Shown here: one piece after another, positions 31,648-41,317 of the stretch
How positions within the stretch are numbered: position 1 is the stretch's first letter
How the letters are laid out: every line of letters starts with the position of its first letter
From: Elusimicrobia bacterium GWA2_62_23
GTDB taxonomy: Bacteria > Elusimicrobiota > Elusimicrobia > Elusimicrobiales > UBA9959
Assembly (NCBI GenBank): GCA_001799635.1
Contig: MGTV01000008.1
Coordinates: 216,713-280,712 of the forward strand
Length of the DNA stretch: 64,000 bases
Reading direction: 5' to 3'
The notes under the pieces: model-generated
What the model was told of the DNA's origin: nothing
Databases searched by the model: none
What the model saw: only the letters and a program-made list of their open reading frames with translations
Position numbers and translations under genes: made by a program

Positions 31648-31891
31648 CCCCGGACCTGAAAGGGCCGCCCGCGCAGCGGGTTGAGGACCGAGCGCAACGC
31701 GCGAAGGTCCGAAAGGGGAATGTCGCACGAAGTGCCCCGCTATGCGGGGGGAAAGTGCGATGCAGTTTCCGACGAGAAAGTTGGGAGGCTGGCAGCCATA
31801 GTTCCGGTCCCCGCCCAGGCGGGGCCCCCGCGGGGGGAAGCTTAGACGTTTCCCGGCTGTAGCAGGGCCGCTCCATTCAAAAAGGAGACCA
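31648..31891 (+). other. Structured intergenic leader upstream of rocD, class unknown
   Basis: This 244-nt gap has no credible gene but at least four hairpins: CCCGC-GCA-GCGGG (31668), GGACC...GGTCC enclosing GCGC-AAC-GCGC (about 31684-31711), TCGCAC...GTGCGA enclosing CCCCGC-TAT-GCGGGG (about 31722-31761), and CCCCGCC-CAG-GCGGGG (about 31815-31831). It ends in AAGGAG ahead of rocD. It lacks the T-box, lysine, glycine, SAM and guanidine signatures I checked by eye, and it is not RNase P or tmRNA. Confidence 0.5.
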
Positions 31892-31894
31892 ACA

Positions 31895-33106
31895 ATGGAA
31901 AATCAGACAGACAACACCGAAAGCCGCAGGCTGATAGAAGTGGCCGAGAAATACGGCGCCAACAACTACCATCCCCTGCCCATAGTCATTTCCACCGCCA
32001 AAGGCGTGTGGGTGAAAGATCCCGAAGGCAATAAGTACATGGACATGCTCAGCGCGTACTCCGCGCTGAACCACGGGCACAGACACCCTCGCGTGATCAA
32101 GGCGCTGACCGAGCAGGCCAAGCAGGTCACGCTCACTTCCCGCGCCTTCAACAACGCCCAGCTGGGCCCGTTCCTGAAGGAGCTGTGCGAATTTTCCGGC
32201 TACGAAATGGCTCTGCCGATGAACACCGGCGCCGAGGCCGTAGAGACCGCGCTGAAAGCGGTGCGCAAGTGGGGCTACAAGGTGAAGGGAGTGGAGGCCG
32301 ACAAGGCCGAGATCATCACCTGCTCCAACAACTTCCACGGCCGCACCATCAGCACCGTTAGCTTCTCCACCGAGCCGCAGTACAAGGACGGCTTCGGGCC
32401 GTTCACCCCGGGCTTCAAGACCGTGGAGTACGGCAACTTGGAATCGCTGAAAGCCGCCATCACCCCGAACACCGTGGCCTTCCTGCTGGAGCCCATCCAG
32501 GGCGAGGCGGGCATCATAGTGCCGCCGGCCGGCTACCTCAAGGCCGCCTACGAACTGTGCAAGGCCAACCGCGTGCTGTTCGTGGCCGACGAGATCCAGA
32601 CCGGCTTCGGCCGCACCGGGCGTAAGTTCGCCTGCGATTACGAGAACGTTAAACCCGACATGATTACTATGGGCAAGGCCCTCGGCGGCGGCGTAATGCC
32701 GATCTCCGCGGTAGTCTCTTCCAAGGAAGTCCTGGGCGTCTTCAATCCCGGCGACCACGGCAGCACGTTCGGCGGCAACCCGCTGGCCTGCGCGGTGGCG
32801 CGCGAGGCGCTGAAGGTGCTCACCGAGGAAAAGCTCGTGGAGAATTCCTACGAGATGGGCAAGTACTTCATGGACAAGCTGCGCACCATCAAGGGCAAGC
32901 ACATCAAGGAAGTGCGCGGCAAAGGCCTGCTCATAGGCGTGGAGATGGACTGCAAGTCCCGCCCGTACTGCGAGCAGCTCATGGGCCTGGGCCTGCTGGC
33001 GAAAGAGACGCACGACCACGTCATCCGCTTCGCGCCGCCCCTCGTGATCACGCAGAAAGAGATAGACTGGGCCTTCCGCCGCATAAAGAAGGTCCTCTCG
33101 AAGTAA
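31895..33106 (+). CDS. rocD: Ornithine--oxo-acid aminotransferase
   Basis: 403 residues, class III PLP-dependent aminotransferase. RocD-like features: [42 protein letters not shown] at the N-terminus, [44 protein letters not shown] and the PLP-binding Lys 261 in MGKALGGG. The enzyme converts ornithine and 2-oxoglutarate to glutamate semialdehyde and glutamate. Length equals that of known RocD. AAGGAG stands 10 nt before the start. It is followed by a strong terminator and stands alone, preceded by a long structured leader. Confidence 0.92.
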   Translation: MENQTDNTESRRLIEVAEKYGANNYHPLPIVISTAKGVWVKDPEGNKYMDMLSAYSALNHGHRHPRVIKALTEQAKQVTLTSRAFNNAQLGPFLKELCEFSGYEMALPMNTGAEAVETALKAVRKWGYKVKGVEADKAEIITCSNNFHGRTISTVSFSTEPQYKDGFGPFTPGFKTVEYGNLESLKAAITPNTVAFLLEPIQGEAGIIVPPAGYLKAAYELCKANRVLFVADEIQTGFGRTGRKFACDYENVKPDMITMGKALGGGVMPISAVVSSKEVLGVFNPGDHGSTFGGNPLACAVAREALKVLTEEKLVENSYEMGKYFMDKLRTIKGKHIKEVRGKGLLIGVEMDCKSRPYCEQLMGLGLLAKETHDHVIRFAPPLVITQKEIDWAFRRIKKVLSK

Positions 33107-33116
33107 GCCGTTCCGA

Positions 33117-33155
33117 CGCCCCGCCGGCCGCCTGGCGCGCCGGCGGGGCCTTTTT
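33117..33155 (+). terminator. Terminator after rocD, adjoining the next start codon
   Basis: GCCCCGCCGG / CCGGCGGGGC is a near-perfect stem followed by TTTTT. The ATG of the EamA gene begins 5 nt after the T-run, and the only G-rich stretch for ribosome binding (GGCGGGG, 33142-33148) is in the stem. Confidence 0.85.
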
Positions 33156-33159
33156 ACCG

Positions 33160-34086
33160 ATGCCCCATTCCGAACGCAGCTCCGCAGGCCTTTACTTCCG
33201 CGCGGCCGCCGCCACCGCGGTGTGGGGCGCTTCCTACCCTTTTACCAAGCAGCTGATGAGCGAGGTGTCGCCGCTGACCATAGTGGTGGCCCGCGCCGTT
33301 ATAGGCATAACGCTCCTGGTCCTTTTCGGCGGGGCGCGGCTGGCCTTCAGGGATTTCCGCGGCGTTACGCTGTGGCGCCTTTTCGTCCTGTCGGTGCTGG
33401 GGGTTTCCGCGCAGCAGTACATCCAGGCCTACGCTTTAAAGTCCACGCTGGCCTCCAACGCCGGCTGGCTCATCTGCACCATCCCCATCATGGTGGCCGG
33501 CCTCGCGGCCGCGCTGGGGGAGCGCATCGGCTTCTTCAAGATCGCGGCTTTCTCCCTCGGTACGGCGGGTACGCTGCTGGTGGTGTTCGGTCGTTCCGGC
33601 GCGGGCGCCTTCGTGCTGCCGTCCACCAAAGGGGACTTCATTTTCCTGATAAGCTGCGTGGACTGGACCTTCTACGTGCTCTTCGCCCAGCGCTGGCTCA
33701 AGGACTGGCCCCAGGCCAAAGTTACGGCGGCTACCATGCTGGTGGCGCTCGCGAGCGTGCTGCCCGCCTGGCTGCTCGGCGGGGGACCGGCGGATCTTAC
33801 CGCGGTCAGCGCGCGCGGCTGGGCCGGCATCGCCTACCTGGGCGTGCTCTCTTCCGCGGTCGGCTACCTTTTCTGGAACAGCGCGGTGGAAGGGCTCGGC
33901 GGCGTGAAGGCTTCCTATTTCATCTACCTGCAGCCGTTCTCGGCCATGCTGGCCTCCTACCTGCTGCTGGGCGAAAAGGCCGCGGCCCCGGCTTTCTTCG
34001 GCGGGCTGCTGATCCTTGGCGGCGTCTACCTGGTGGGCCTTAAGGACGGCCGAAAAAAATTCCCGGAGGTTTCCGTAAATGCCTGA
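33160..34086 (+). CDS. DMT-superfamily exporter with two EamA domains
   Basis: 308 residues with ten membrane helices in two EamA repeats: AAAATAVWGASYPFTKQLM at the N-terminus, and after about residue 160 a second repeat that ends SAVGYLFWNSAVEGLGGVKASYFIYLQPFSAMLASYLLLGEK, the classic EamA signature. Such proteins export amino acids or other metabolites; the substrate is unknown. Position after rocD hints at amino acids, though a terminator separates them. It has no free ribosome binding site of its own. Overlaps murB by 8 bp. Confidence 0.87.
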   Translation: MPHSERSSAGLYFRAAAATAVWGASYPFTKQLMSEVSPLTIVVARAVIGITLLVLFGGARLAFRDFRGVTLWRLFVLSVLGVSAQQYIQAYALKSTLASNAGWLICTIPIMVAGLAAALGERIGFFKIAAFSLGTAGTLLVVFGRSGAGAFVLPSTKGDFIFLISCVDWTFYVLFAQRWLKDWPQAKVTAATMLVALASVLPAWLLGGGPADLTAVSARGWAGIAYLGVLSSAVGYLFWNSAVEGLGGVKASYFIYLQPFSAMLASYLLLGEKAAAPAFFGGLLILGGVYLVGLKDGRKKFPEVSVNA

Positions 34087-34975
34087 TCTCGCCCCGCTCA
34101 AAGAAAAGTTCGGGCGCTACTGCGTCTTCGGGGCCCCGGCCGCGGGCTTCACCACTTACAAGGCCGGCGGGGCGGCCGAAGCGCTGGTGGAGCCGTCTTC
34201 CGTGGACGAATTCGCCTGGCTGGCCGGCTGGTGCGGCGCCAATAAAGTCCCGCTCACTGTGCTGGGGCAGGGGTCCAACGTGCTCGTGAGCGACAAGGGC
34301 CTGCCAGGCGTAACGGCGCTTACCGGCCGCCTGGCCTCACTGGAGGAGGCCGGCGGCGTGATCACCGCCCGGGCCGGCGCCCTCTGGGACGACCTCGCGC
34401 GCTTCTCCGTGGAGAAGGGCCTGGCCGGCCTCGAAAAGACTTCCGGTATCCCGGGCTCCGTAGGGGGCGCGGTGCGCATGAACGCCGGGGCCTTCGGCCA
34501 GGAAGCCTTCGACCGCCTTGCTGCCGTGGAAGCCCTGGATTCCGACGGCTGTCTGGTGCGCCTGCGCAAGGCGGAGATCCCGCACGGCTACCGCCGGACC
34601 GAAGGTCTCGGGCGCCTTATCATCCTTTCCGCCAGTTTCGAGTTCCTTCCCGGGGACCCGGCCGTGCTGCTGCAGGACCGCTCCTGCGTGCTGGCTTCGC
34701 GCGAAGTGAAGCAGCCGCTGGACCTGCCGAGCGCGGGCAGCGTTTTTAAGCGGCCGCCCGGGGATTACGCCTCGCGCCTGATAGACGCGGCGGGGCTCAA
34801 AGGCCTGCGCGTGGGCGGGGCCGCGGTCTCGGAAAAGCACGCCGGGTTCATCGTGAACTCCGGAGGGGCCACGGCTTCGGATATTTACGCGCTGATAGGC
34901 GAGGTGCGGGCCAGGGTCAAGGCCCACTCCGGAGTGGACCTGGAACTGGAACAGATACTGCTGGGAGAATTTTAG
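34079..34975 (+). CDS. murB: UDP-N-acetylenolpyruvoylglucosamine reductase
   Basis: 298 residues. The FAD-binding domain has TVLGQGSNVLVSDKGLPGV and GLEKTSGIPGSVGGAVRMNAGAFGQE. The C-terminal substrate domain has PSAGSVFKRPPGDYASRLIDAAGLKGLRVGGAAVSEKHAGFIVNSGGAT, where Ser of SAGSVFK is the proton donor. MurB makes UDP-N-acetylmuramate for peptidoglycan. It is of the shorter type II class. The usual mur/fts neighbours are missing, so it sits outside the dcw cluster here. A second Glu near the C-terminus (LELEQI) completes the active site. Confidence 0.93.
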   Translation: MPDLAPLKEKFGRYCVFGAPAAGFTTYKAGGAAEALVEPSSVDEFAWLAGWCGANKVPLTVLGQGSNVLVSDKGLPGVTALTGRLASLEEAGGVITARAGALWDDLARFSVEKGLAGLEKTSGIPGSVGGAVRMNAGAFGQEAFDRLAAVEALDSDGCLVRLRKAEIPHGYRRTEGLGRLIILSASFEFLPGDPAVLLQDRSCVLASREVKQPLDLPSAGSVFKRPPGDYASRLIDAAGLKGLRVGGAAVSEKHAGFIVNSGGATASDIYALIGEVRARVKAHSGVDLELEQILLGEF

Positions 34976-35002
34976 GCCGCGAGAGCGGCCCACGGGGGAA
35001 AC

Positions 35003-38000
35003 ATGAAGATCATACTCATACTGGCGCTGCTGGCGGGCCCTGCCTGGGCCGCGCCCGGGAACCTGGAGAAGGCCGACGCGTTCTTCGCGAAAGGACTTTA
35101 CCAGGAGGCCCTGACCGCTTACTCCGAAGCCCTGAAACTCCCCGGCGAGGACGGCCTGAAGGCCCTCTACCGCTGCGCCGAGGCCGAGGGCCTGCTGTTC
35201 CGCTACGGCGAAGCGGCCCAGCGCCTGACCAGGCTGAAGCTGCCCGGCGACCCGCTCTGGCAGGGGCGGTTCCTGCTGCTCCGGGCCGAGACCGGCCGTC
35301 AGTTCCTGGAGCGCTACGGCCACGCGCTGCCCCAGGACGAGCAGCGCGGTACCGAGGACGTGACCAAGTTCACCGCGGCCCGGTGGCGCCGCCTGGTGGC
35401 CGCCGATTACGATTCCCTGTGGCCCCTGAGGGGAGAACTCCTGAAGCACCGGCTGGAAACGCAGGACTATTTCGTGAACGTGAAAGGGGCCGACCTGGGC
35501 TACACGCCGACCCTCTGGGACTTCGCCGTGCTCCGATGGAGCGGCTGGCTGCTGGGCCAGGACAACGGCGGCGCGCCGCTGCCCGACGCGGCGCCGCTGG
35601 TGCTGCCCGACTACCGGGCCGATTATTCGGCCTCCGCGCCCGCCGCCCTGAAGGCCGCCGCCGTATTCGAGGACGCGGCGCGCATCAGTTCCTCCTCCAT
35701 GGATTTCGTGCGCGAGTACTGGAAGGTCCGCCGGGCGCAGATCCCCTTCGAGCACGCCGACAAGGTAGCCGCCGGCGACGGGGTCAAGCTCCGGGAAAAG
35801 GCGCTCGCGACGTTCCGGGGCTGGGGGGAAGACTTCAAGTCGCCGCTGGCCCGCGCCTGGGCGCTTTACCAGGCCGCCAGCCTGGCGCAGCAGGCGCCGG
35901 ATTACAAGGAGGCGGTGGAACTCTGTAAAAAGGCCGAATCCGCTGCTCCCGGTTCCAGGCCCGCGAACCACTGCTCCAAACTGCGCGCCGGCATAGAGAT
36001 GCCCAGCCTGGAGCTCGCCGTCACCTTCGCCCCGCCTCCCGGCGGCAAGATAGCGCGGGTCACCGCCCGCAACGTACCGGTGGCGCATTTCCGCGCCTAC
36101 CGTACCACTCCCGAGGAGCTCGTGGCCATCGGCACTTACGAGGAGCGCGGCTGGGGCCGGGTCAAATATCTCCAGCATGACGCCGTAAGGGAATTCCTCC
36201 GCCGCAAGCCGGCGGCCGAGTGGGAGACCCGCATAGATTATGCCGCGCCCTACGCCTATAAAGAGCAGGAAACGGCCGCCCCGCCGCTCAAGAAGGGCCT
36301 GTACGTCATAGTGGCCTCCGACGACAGCGGCTTCGAGGACGGCTCTTCCCTGCTCAGGGCCGCGGTGGCCAATATCACCGACGTCTTCCTGCTGGGCACC
36401 GCCGGCCTGGCCGGCGACCCGGAAAATTTCCTTTACGACCCGCTGGCCCCGAACCGCAAGGCCGAGGGGGAGCTGTTCCGCCTCTACGCCGTCAACGCCC
36501 TGAGCGGCCGCCCGCTGCCCGGCGCCGCCATAACTGCCTTCTATAACAACTCCTACTCCGACTGGCAGAGGGCCGCGCTGAAGACCGGTCCCGACGGCGC
36601 CGCGGTCTTTTCACGCCCGCTGCCGGTGGCCTATCCCTCGGGGCAGTACTACTCTTTCGACCCGCTGCTCGCCCACGGCGGGGCTTACGCCTACTGGAGC
36701 GGCCCGGCTTCGGCGGGGCTCTCCGTACCGGCGCCCATCAGCGTCTACGCGGAGACCGACAGGCCGGTCTACCGCCCGGGCCAGGAAGTTAAATTCAAGG
36801 CTACCGTCCTGGAACGCAGGCCCCGGGGTTTCAAGGCCTACGGCGGGAAGGCTCAACTCAAGGTCACGGCGCGCGACGCCAACTGGGAAGAGGTCTATTC
36901 CAAAACCATGCCCATAACCGGGCTGGGCAGCGCCGCGGGCGCCTTCAAGGTGCCGGCCGGCCGCCTGCTGGGCCGTTATACCCTTACCGCCGAGATCGGC
37001 GAGTACGGGCATAACTTCAGCGGCAGCGCCGGTTTCGGGGTGGAGGAGTACAAACGCCCCGAATTCGAGGTAAAACTTTCCGCGGCGGGCAAGCCGCTGC
37101 GCTACGGCGAGAAAGCCGAGATCGCCGGCGAAGTGAAATACTATTTCGGGGCGCCGGTGCCCGGCGCGCCCGTAAAGTACCGCGTGACCCGCACGCGCTA
37201 CGTGCCCTGGTACTGCTGGTACTGGAACTGGTTCTACGGCCCTTCCGCTCCGGCGGAGGCCGCGTCCGGCGAGACCCGGACCGGCGATGACGGCAAATTC
37301 ACTTTCACGTTCACGCCCGGGCCCGAGGAAGGCCCCTACGCCGACTACCCGTCCTCCTACCAGGTGGAGGCGGAGGCCCGGGACGCCGGCGGCCGCACCA
37401 TAGCCGACGCCCGCTCCTACCGGGCCGGCGCCAAGACCCTCATGTTCGACGTGACGCCCGACGCGGGGTTCTTCACGCCGGAGAAAGGCCCCGCGCTCAA
37501 CGCCAGGCTGATGGACCTCAACGACACGCCCCAAACCGGCCAGGCCGAATTCACGCTTTACCGCCTGGACGGCGAGCCGCAGGAGAGCCAGGAAGGCTCC
37601 GAATGGGGAGCTTTCGGCAGGAACCCGTCGCTGGAGCAGGCCTTCGCCAAAGTAGCCGACGGCAAGGCTGTAGAGAGCGGCAAACTCCAGTTCTCAAAAG
37701 ACGCGCCCGTTCAGCTGAAACTTAAACCCCTGGCGCCCGGCGCCTACCGCCTGCGCCTCAAGGCGAAGGACCCCTGGGGAGGGGAAAGTTCCGGCGAGCT
37801 CGTGCTGGTCTCCGCCGCGGCCGGGGCCGCGCGCAACTCCGGGCTGAAGCTGCCCGCCGTGGCCCTTTTCGAAAGGCCTTCCTACCAGCCCGGCGAGACC
37901 GCCAGGGCTCTGGTGGGCGCCTCGGCGCTGAAAGGTGCCCGGTTCGTGGAGACGCTGGCGGGGGACTTCGTGCTCGCCCGCCAGACCCTCGGCGAGGGCG

Positions 38001-40945
38001 GCCTCTCGCTGTTCTCCGTTAAGGTCGGGCCCGAGCACCGCGGCGGCTTCGGCCTGCGGTGGTTGGGCGCCGGCGGCTTCAAGGTCTTTTCGGCCGTGGG
38101 CGAGGCCGACGTGCCGCGTTTTGACCGCAAGCTCACGCTGTCGCTGGACTACGCGCCGGTGCTGGCTCCCGGCCAGAAGACCACCTGGCGGCTGGGCGCC
38201 AAAGATGCGGCAGGCAGGCCCGTTTCCGGCGAGGCGCTGGTAAAGGTCTTCGACCGGTCCCTGGAGTATTACGGCCAGGACGGAGGTTTCTGGGGCGACG
38301 ACCTTTACCCCCGGCGTTACGCCGGAGGGGAGGGGCGCGGGTCCCTGTTCTCGCCGACTTCGGCTTCGCTGCCGGTGCGCACCGGCGTCATACAGCGCAT
38401 GCTGGAGGCTTTCCGGCGGGGCACCGCCGAGGAGCGGCTGGCCTCGCTGCGCATCGCCTCCTCCATGCTGGGCGGCCGCAGGGGTATGTATTCCAAGGCG
38501 ATGATGTTCGAGGAGGCCATGGACGCCAGCCTCTCGCCCAACCTGGTGCAGAGCGAAATGTCATCTGTGGCGGAAGGGCTCGCGGGCGGCGGCGGCGCCC
38601 CCGCGGCGGTTCCCGCCATGAAGACCAAGGCCGCGGCGCCCGGTTCGTCGAAAGAGGCGGCCGCCCCGGAGCCCAAGGTCCGCAAGGATTTCTCCGAGAC
38701 CGCCTACTATAACCCGCAGCTCAAGCTGGTGAAAGGCGAGGGGAGCATGACTTTTCGGATCCCGGAGCGCCTTACCTCCTGGAAGATCTCCTCCTACGTG
38801 CTCACCCGGGACGCCCGCCGCGGTTCTTTCGCGGCCGAGGTCGTGACCAAGAAGGACCTGATGGTGCGCCTGGACATTCCCCGCTTCTTCCGCGAGGGGG
38901 ACGTTTCCCGCCTGACGGCGGTGGTGACCAACGACACCAAGGGCGAACTTTCCGGCGAGGTCACGCTCTCGGTGACGCTCGACGGCAAGGACGCCCTGGC
39001 CGCCTTCGGGGCCGGAGAGCCGTCGCGCCGCTTCACCGTGAAAGGCGGAGGAACCGGGTCCGTTTACTGGGACATAGCCGCGCCCCGCGGTACCGGCGCC
39101 TACAAGGTCCGGGCGGTGGCCCGGGCCGGGCGCCTGGCCGACGCGCAGGAGAACGACCTGCCTCTGCTGCCTTCCCGCGAGCGCCTGATAGCTTCGGGCG
39201 TGGCCGAGCTGGACGGCAACGCCTCCAAGAAGTTCGAGCTGCCGGAGCTCCTGGCCGCCGATCCGGGCCGGCGCATAGAGGCGCTGCACCTGGAGGTGCA
39301 GCCGCAGCTCATCCTCACCGTGCTCAATAGCCTGCCGTTCCTGGTGACCTACCCTTACGAGTGCACCGAGCAGCTGCTCAACCGCTACGTGCCGCTGGCC
39401 ATCGCCAACAGCTTCTACCGCCGCTACCCGGAGCTGGCGGCCGCGGCCGCCAAGGTGCCCAAGCGGTCCACCGTGACCCCGGAGTGGGAGCGCGACAACC
39501 CGGTCCGCCTGATGAGTCTGATGGAAACGCCCTGGGAACGCGAGTCCCGCGGCAGGACCAGCCATTGGCCGGTGACGGACATGCTGGACCCGGCGACCGT
39601 GGCCGGCGAAAGGGACGAGGCCATAGGCAAACTGAAGACCTACCAGGCCGCCGACGGCTCCTTCCCCTGGTTCCCCGGCGGACAGCCTAACCTCTATATG
39701 ACGCTTTACGTGCTGGAAGGCCTCGCCGAGGCCGCGCGTTACGGCGTGGAGATCCCGGAGGAGATGGCCAAGCGGGCGCTCGCCTACGTGCTGGGCGAGA
39801 TCCCCTCGCACCTGAAGCCGCAGGAGGAGCAGACCTCGCTGATACTTTACGCGGCTTACGTGGTCACCGCCTTCCCCGCGGAGTGGGAGGAAAGCGCCTC
39901 CGCCCGCCGCTACGCCAAGGCCTGGGTGGATTACGCCGACCGCAACGCCGGCGCCATGACGGCCTTCGGCAAGGCCTACGCCGCCTACGTGTATTCCCGC
40001 CTGGGAGAGAAGCAGAAGGCCGGGAGCTACCTGGACCGGGCCATGGACGGGGCGCGCTCCGACGACATCGCCGGCGTGTACTGGACCCCGGAGAAGATCT
40101 CCTGGCTCTGGTACAACGATACCGTGGAAAAGCACGCCTTCATCCTGCGCGCGCTGCTGGAGGTGCGCCCCAAGGACCCGAAGGTGCCGGGCCTGGCTCG
40201 CTGGCTGCTGTTCAACCGCAAGGCCAACGAGTGGAAGTCCACCAAGGCTTCGGCCGCGGCCATCTATTCCCTGCTCGACCTGATGAAGTCGAAAGGGGCC
40301 CTGGATAAGCCCGAGACTTTCTTCATAAAGTGGGGCGAGACGGAGGAAAAGGCGGAGCTGAAGCCCTTCGACTGGGTGGCCAAGCCGCTGCGCTGGTCCA
40401 AATACGGCGGCGCGGGCGGCAGGAAGGACCTGAGCCCGGTGGTGCAGAAGCGCGGGCCGGGGCTGGCCTTCGCCTCGTTCACCGGCGTGTATACCACCGA
40501 GAAGCCCGCCGAGGAATCACCGGCCGGGATGATGAACGTGTCCAGGAAGTATTTTTTGCGCGAGAAGGACGGTACCGGGTACGCTCTGAAACCGCTGGCT
40601 TCCGGAGACACGGTGGCGGTAGGCGACCAGGTGGAAGTCCACCTGACCGTGAACGCCCGCAGCCAGTTCGAATATGTGCACATCAAGGACCCCAAAGCCG
40701 CCGGCTTCGAGGCCGAAACGCTAGACAGCGGCTGGCAGTGGGACGGGCTGAGCCGCTACGAGGAGCCGCGCGATTCGCTCACCAACTTCTTCGTGGAACG
40801 GCTGCCGCACGGCGAGTACGTGCTGAAGTACCGGCTGCGGCCCACCACGCCCGGCAAGTTCCGCCTGGGCGCGGCGGTGATGCAGTCCATGTACGCGCCG
40901 GAGTTCGCCGCCCATTCGGCCGGCATGCTCATCAACGTGAGGTAG
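35003..40945 (+). CDS. Bacterial alpha-2-macroglobulin with N-terminal TPR-like region
   Basis: 1980 residues, the largest gene here. Signal peptide MKIILILALLAGPAWA; residues about 20-330 are TPR-like helices (ADAFFAKGLYQEALTAYSEALKL). Macroglobulin MG domains follow (VYAETDRPVYRPGQEVKFKATVLE, about 575-600, is the MG2 start). The alpha-2-macroglobulin family domain is at about 1225-1400 (YYNPQLKLVKGEGSMTFRIPERLTSWKISSYVLT). The thioester region has YPYECTEQLLNRY with Cys 1454 and Gln 1457, so a reactive thioester is likely. Receptor-like strands close the protein. Such proteins trap foreign proteases in the periplasm. No lipobox and no pbpC partner gene are present. Confidence 0.9.
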   Translation: MKIILILALLAGPAWAAPGNLEKADAFFAKGLYQEALTAYSEALKLPGEDGLKALYRCAEAEGLLFRYGEAAQRLTRLKLPGDPLWQGRFLLLRAETGRQFLERYGHALPQDEQRGTEDVTKFTAARWRRLVAADYDSLWPLRGELLKHRLETQDYFVNVKGADLGYTPTLWDFAVLRWSGWLLGQDNGGAPLPDAAPLVLPDYRADYSASAPAALKAAAVFEDAARISSSSMDFVREYWKVRRAQIPFEHADKVAAGDGVKLREKALATFRGWGEDFKSPLARAWALYQAASLAQQAPDYKEAVELCKKAESAAPGSRPANHCSKLRAGIEMPSLELAVTFAPPPGGKIARVTARNVPVAHFRAYRTTPEELVAIGTYEERGWGRVKYLQHDAVREFLRRKPAAEWETRIDYAAPYAYKEQETAAPPLKKGLYVIVASDDSGFEDGSSLLRAAVANITDVFLLGTAGLAGDPENFLYDPLAPNRKAEGELFRLYAVNALSGRPLPGAAITAFYNNSYSDWQRAALKTGPDGAAVFSRPLPVAYPSGQYYSFDPLLAHGGAYAYWSGPASAGLSVPAPISVYAETDRPVYRPGQEVKFKATVLERRPRGFKAYGGKAQLKVTARDANWEEVYSKTMPITGLGSAAGAFKVPAGRLLGRYTLTAEIGEYGHNFSGSAGFGVEEYKRPEFEVKLSAAGKPLRYGEKAEIAGEVKYYFGAPVPGAPVKYRVTRTRYVPWYCWYWNWFYGPSAPAEAASGETRTGDDGKFTFTFTPGPEEGPYADYPSSYQVEAEARDAGGRTIADARSYRAGAKTLMFDVTPDAGFFTPEKGPALNARLMDLNDTPQTGQAEFTLYRLDGEPQESQEGSEWGAFGRNPSLEQAFAKVADGKAVESGKLQFSKDAPVQLKLKPLAPGAYRLRLKAKDPWGGESSGELVLVSAAAGAARNSGLKLPAVALFERPSYQPGETARALVGASALKGARFVETLAGDFVLARQTLGEGGLSLFSVKVGPEHRGGFGLRWLGAGGFKVFSAVGEADVPRFDRKLTLSLDYAPVLAPGQKTTWRLGAKDAAGRPVSGEALVKVFDRSLEYYGQDGGFWGDDLYPRRYAGGEGRGSLFSPTSASLPVRTGVIQRMLEAFRRGTAEERLASLRIASSMLGGRRGMYSKAMMFEEAMDASLSPNLVQSEMSSVAEGLAGGGGAPAAVPAMKTKAAAPGSSKEAAAPEPKVRKDFSETAYYNPQLKLVKGEGSMTFRIPERLTSWKISSYVLTRDARRGSFAAEVVTKKDLMVRLDIPRFFREGDVSRLTAVVTNDTKGELSGEVTLSVTLDGKDALAAFGAGEPSRRFTVKGGGTGSVYWDIAAPRGTGAYKVRAVARAGRLADAQENDLPLLPSRERLIASGVAELDGNASKKFELPELLAADPGRRIEALHLEVQPQLILTVLNSLPFLVTYPYECTEQLLNRYVPLAIANSFYRRYPELAAAAAKVPKRSTVTPEWERDNPVRLMSLMETPWERESRGRTSHWPVTDMLDPATVAGERDEAIGKLKTYQAADGSFPWFPGGQPNLYMTLYVLEGLAEAARYGVEIPEEMAKRALAYVLGEIPSHLKPQEEQTSLILYAAYVVTAFPAEWEESASARRYAKAWVDYADRNAGAMTAFGKAYAAYVYSRLGEKQKAGSYLDRAMDGARSDDIAGVYWTPEKISWLWYNDTVEKHAFILRALLEVRPKDPKVPGLARWLLFNRKANEWKSTKASAAAIYSLLDLMKSKGALDKPETFFIKWGETEEKAELKPFDWVAKPLRWSKYGGAGGRKDLSPVVQKRGPGLAFASFTGVYTTEKPAEESPAGMMNVSRKYFLREKDGTGYALKPLASGDTVAVGDQVEVHLTVNARSQFEYVHIKDPKAAGFEAETLDSGWQWDGLSRYEEPRDSLTNFFVERLPHGEYVLKYRLRPTTPGKFRLGAAVMQSMYAPEFAAHSAGMLINVR

Positions 40946-40951
40946 GGAAGG

Positions 40952-41278
40952 TCAGAATCTGCGGATGGTGAAGGATCTCCCGGCCCCGAGGGCGAGGAGC
41001 TTGAAGAGCAGGAAGAACAGGGCCGCGCCCGCCAGGATGAGCGGGATGCCCACCACGGCGCCGATGACGGTGGAGGTCAGCAGGGCGCCGAGCGCGAACA
41101 GCCCGAACGCGGTGAAAGCCAGCAGGCCCGCGGCCAGGAACTTCAGCCGCGTGAGCAGGCCGGGCCGGGCCGGCGGGGGGGCGTGGAAATCCCGGCCGCC
41201 GGGCGCGTGCCTGCCCCCGGGCTCGAGCAGTTCCGGTTCCACGTAATCGTCGTGCTTGGCCACGCGCCTGTCGGACAT
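40952..41278 (-). CDS. Small membrane protein, two helices
   Basis: 108 residues: a polar N-terminus (MSDRRVAKHDDYVEPELLEPGG), a Pro-rich linker, then two long hydrophobic helices (about 44-70 and 74-98) and a basic C-terminus RSFTIRRF. Not recognised. The ATG follows TGC-TAAAAT by 6 nt without a ribosome binding site. It is convergent with the macroglobulin gene (6-nt gap) and divergent from the gene at 41318. Confidence 0.65.
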   Translation of the reverse strand: MSDRRVAKHDDYVEPELLEPGGRHAPGGRDFHAPPPARPGLLTRLKFLAAGLLAFTAFGLFALGALLTSTVIGAVVGIPLILAGAALFFLLFKLLALGAGRSFTIRRF

Positions 41279-41293
41279 GAGTTTATTTTAGCA
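41279..41293. promoter_or_regulatory. Overlapping divergent -10 boxes, 41278 gene and 41318 gene
   Basis: On the minus strand TGC-TAAAAT (TAAAAT at 41290-41285) lies 6 nt before the ATG at 41278. On the plus strand TATTTT (41284-41289) overlaps it and would give the gene at 41318 a leader of about 22 nt with AAGGGAGAG as ribosome binding site. Confidence 0.5.
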
Positions 41294-41317
41294 AACCCGC
41301 GGCCAAGGGAGAGACTT

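Noticed and set aside
31644..31862. Short open frame (72 codons) between the barrel-like gene and rocD
   Set aside because: Arg/Gly/Pro-rich translation, no ribosome binding site, lies across several hairpins.
31648..31891. RNase P RNA, tmRNA or T-box leader
   Set aside because: Conserved core motifs (for example GAGGAAAGTCC, the T-box AGGGTGGNACCGCG) are absent.
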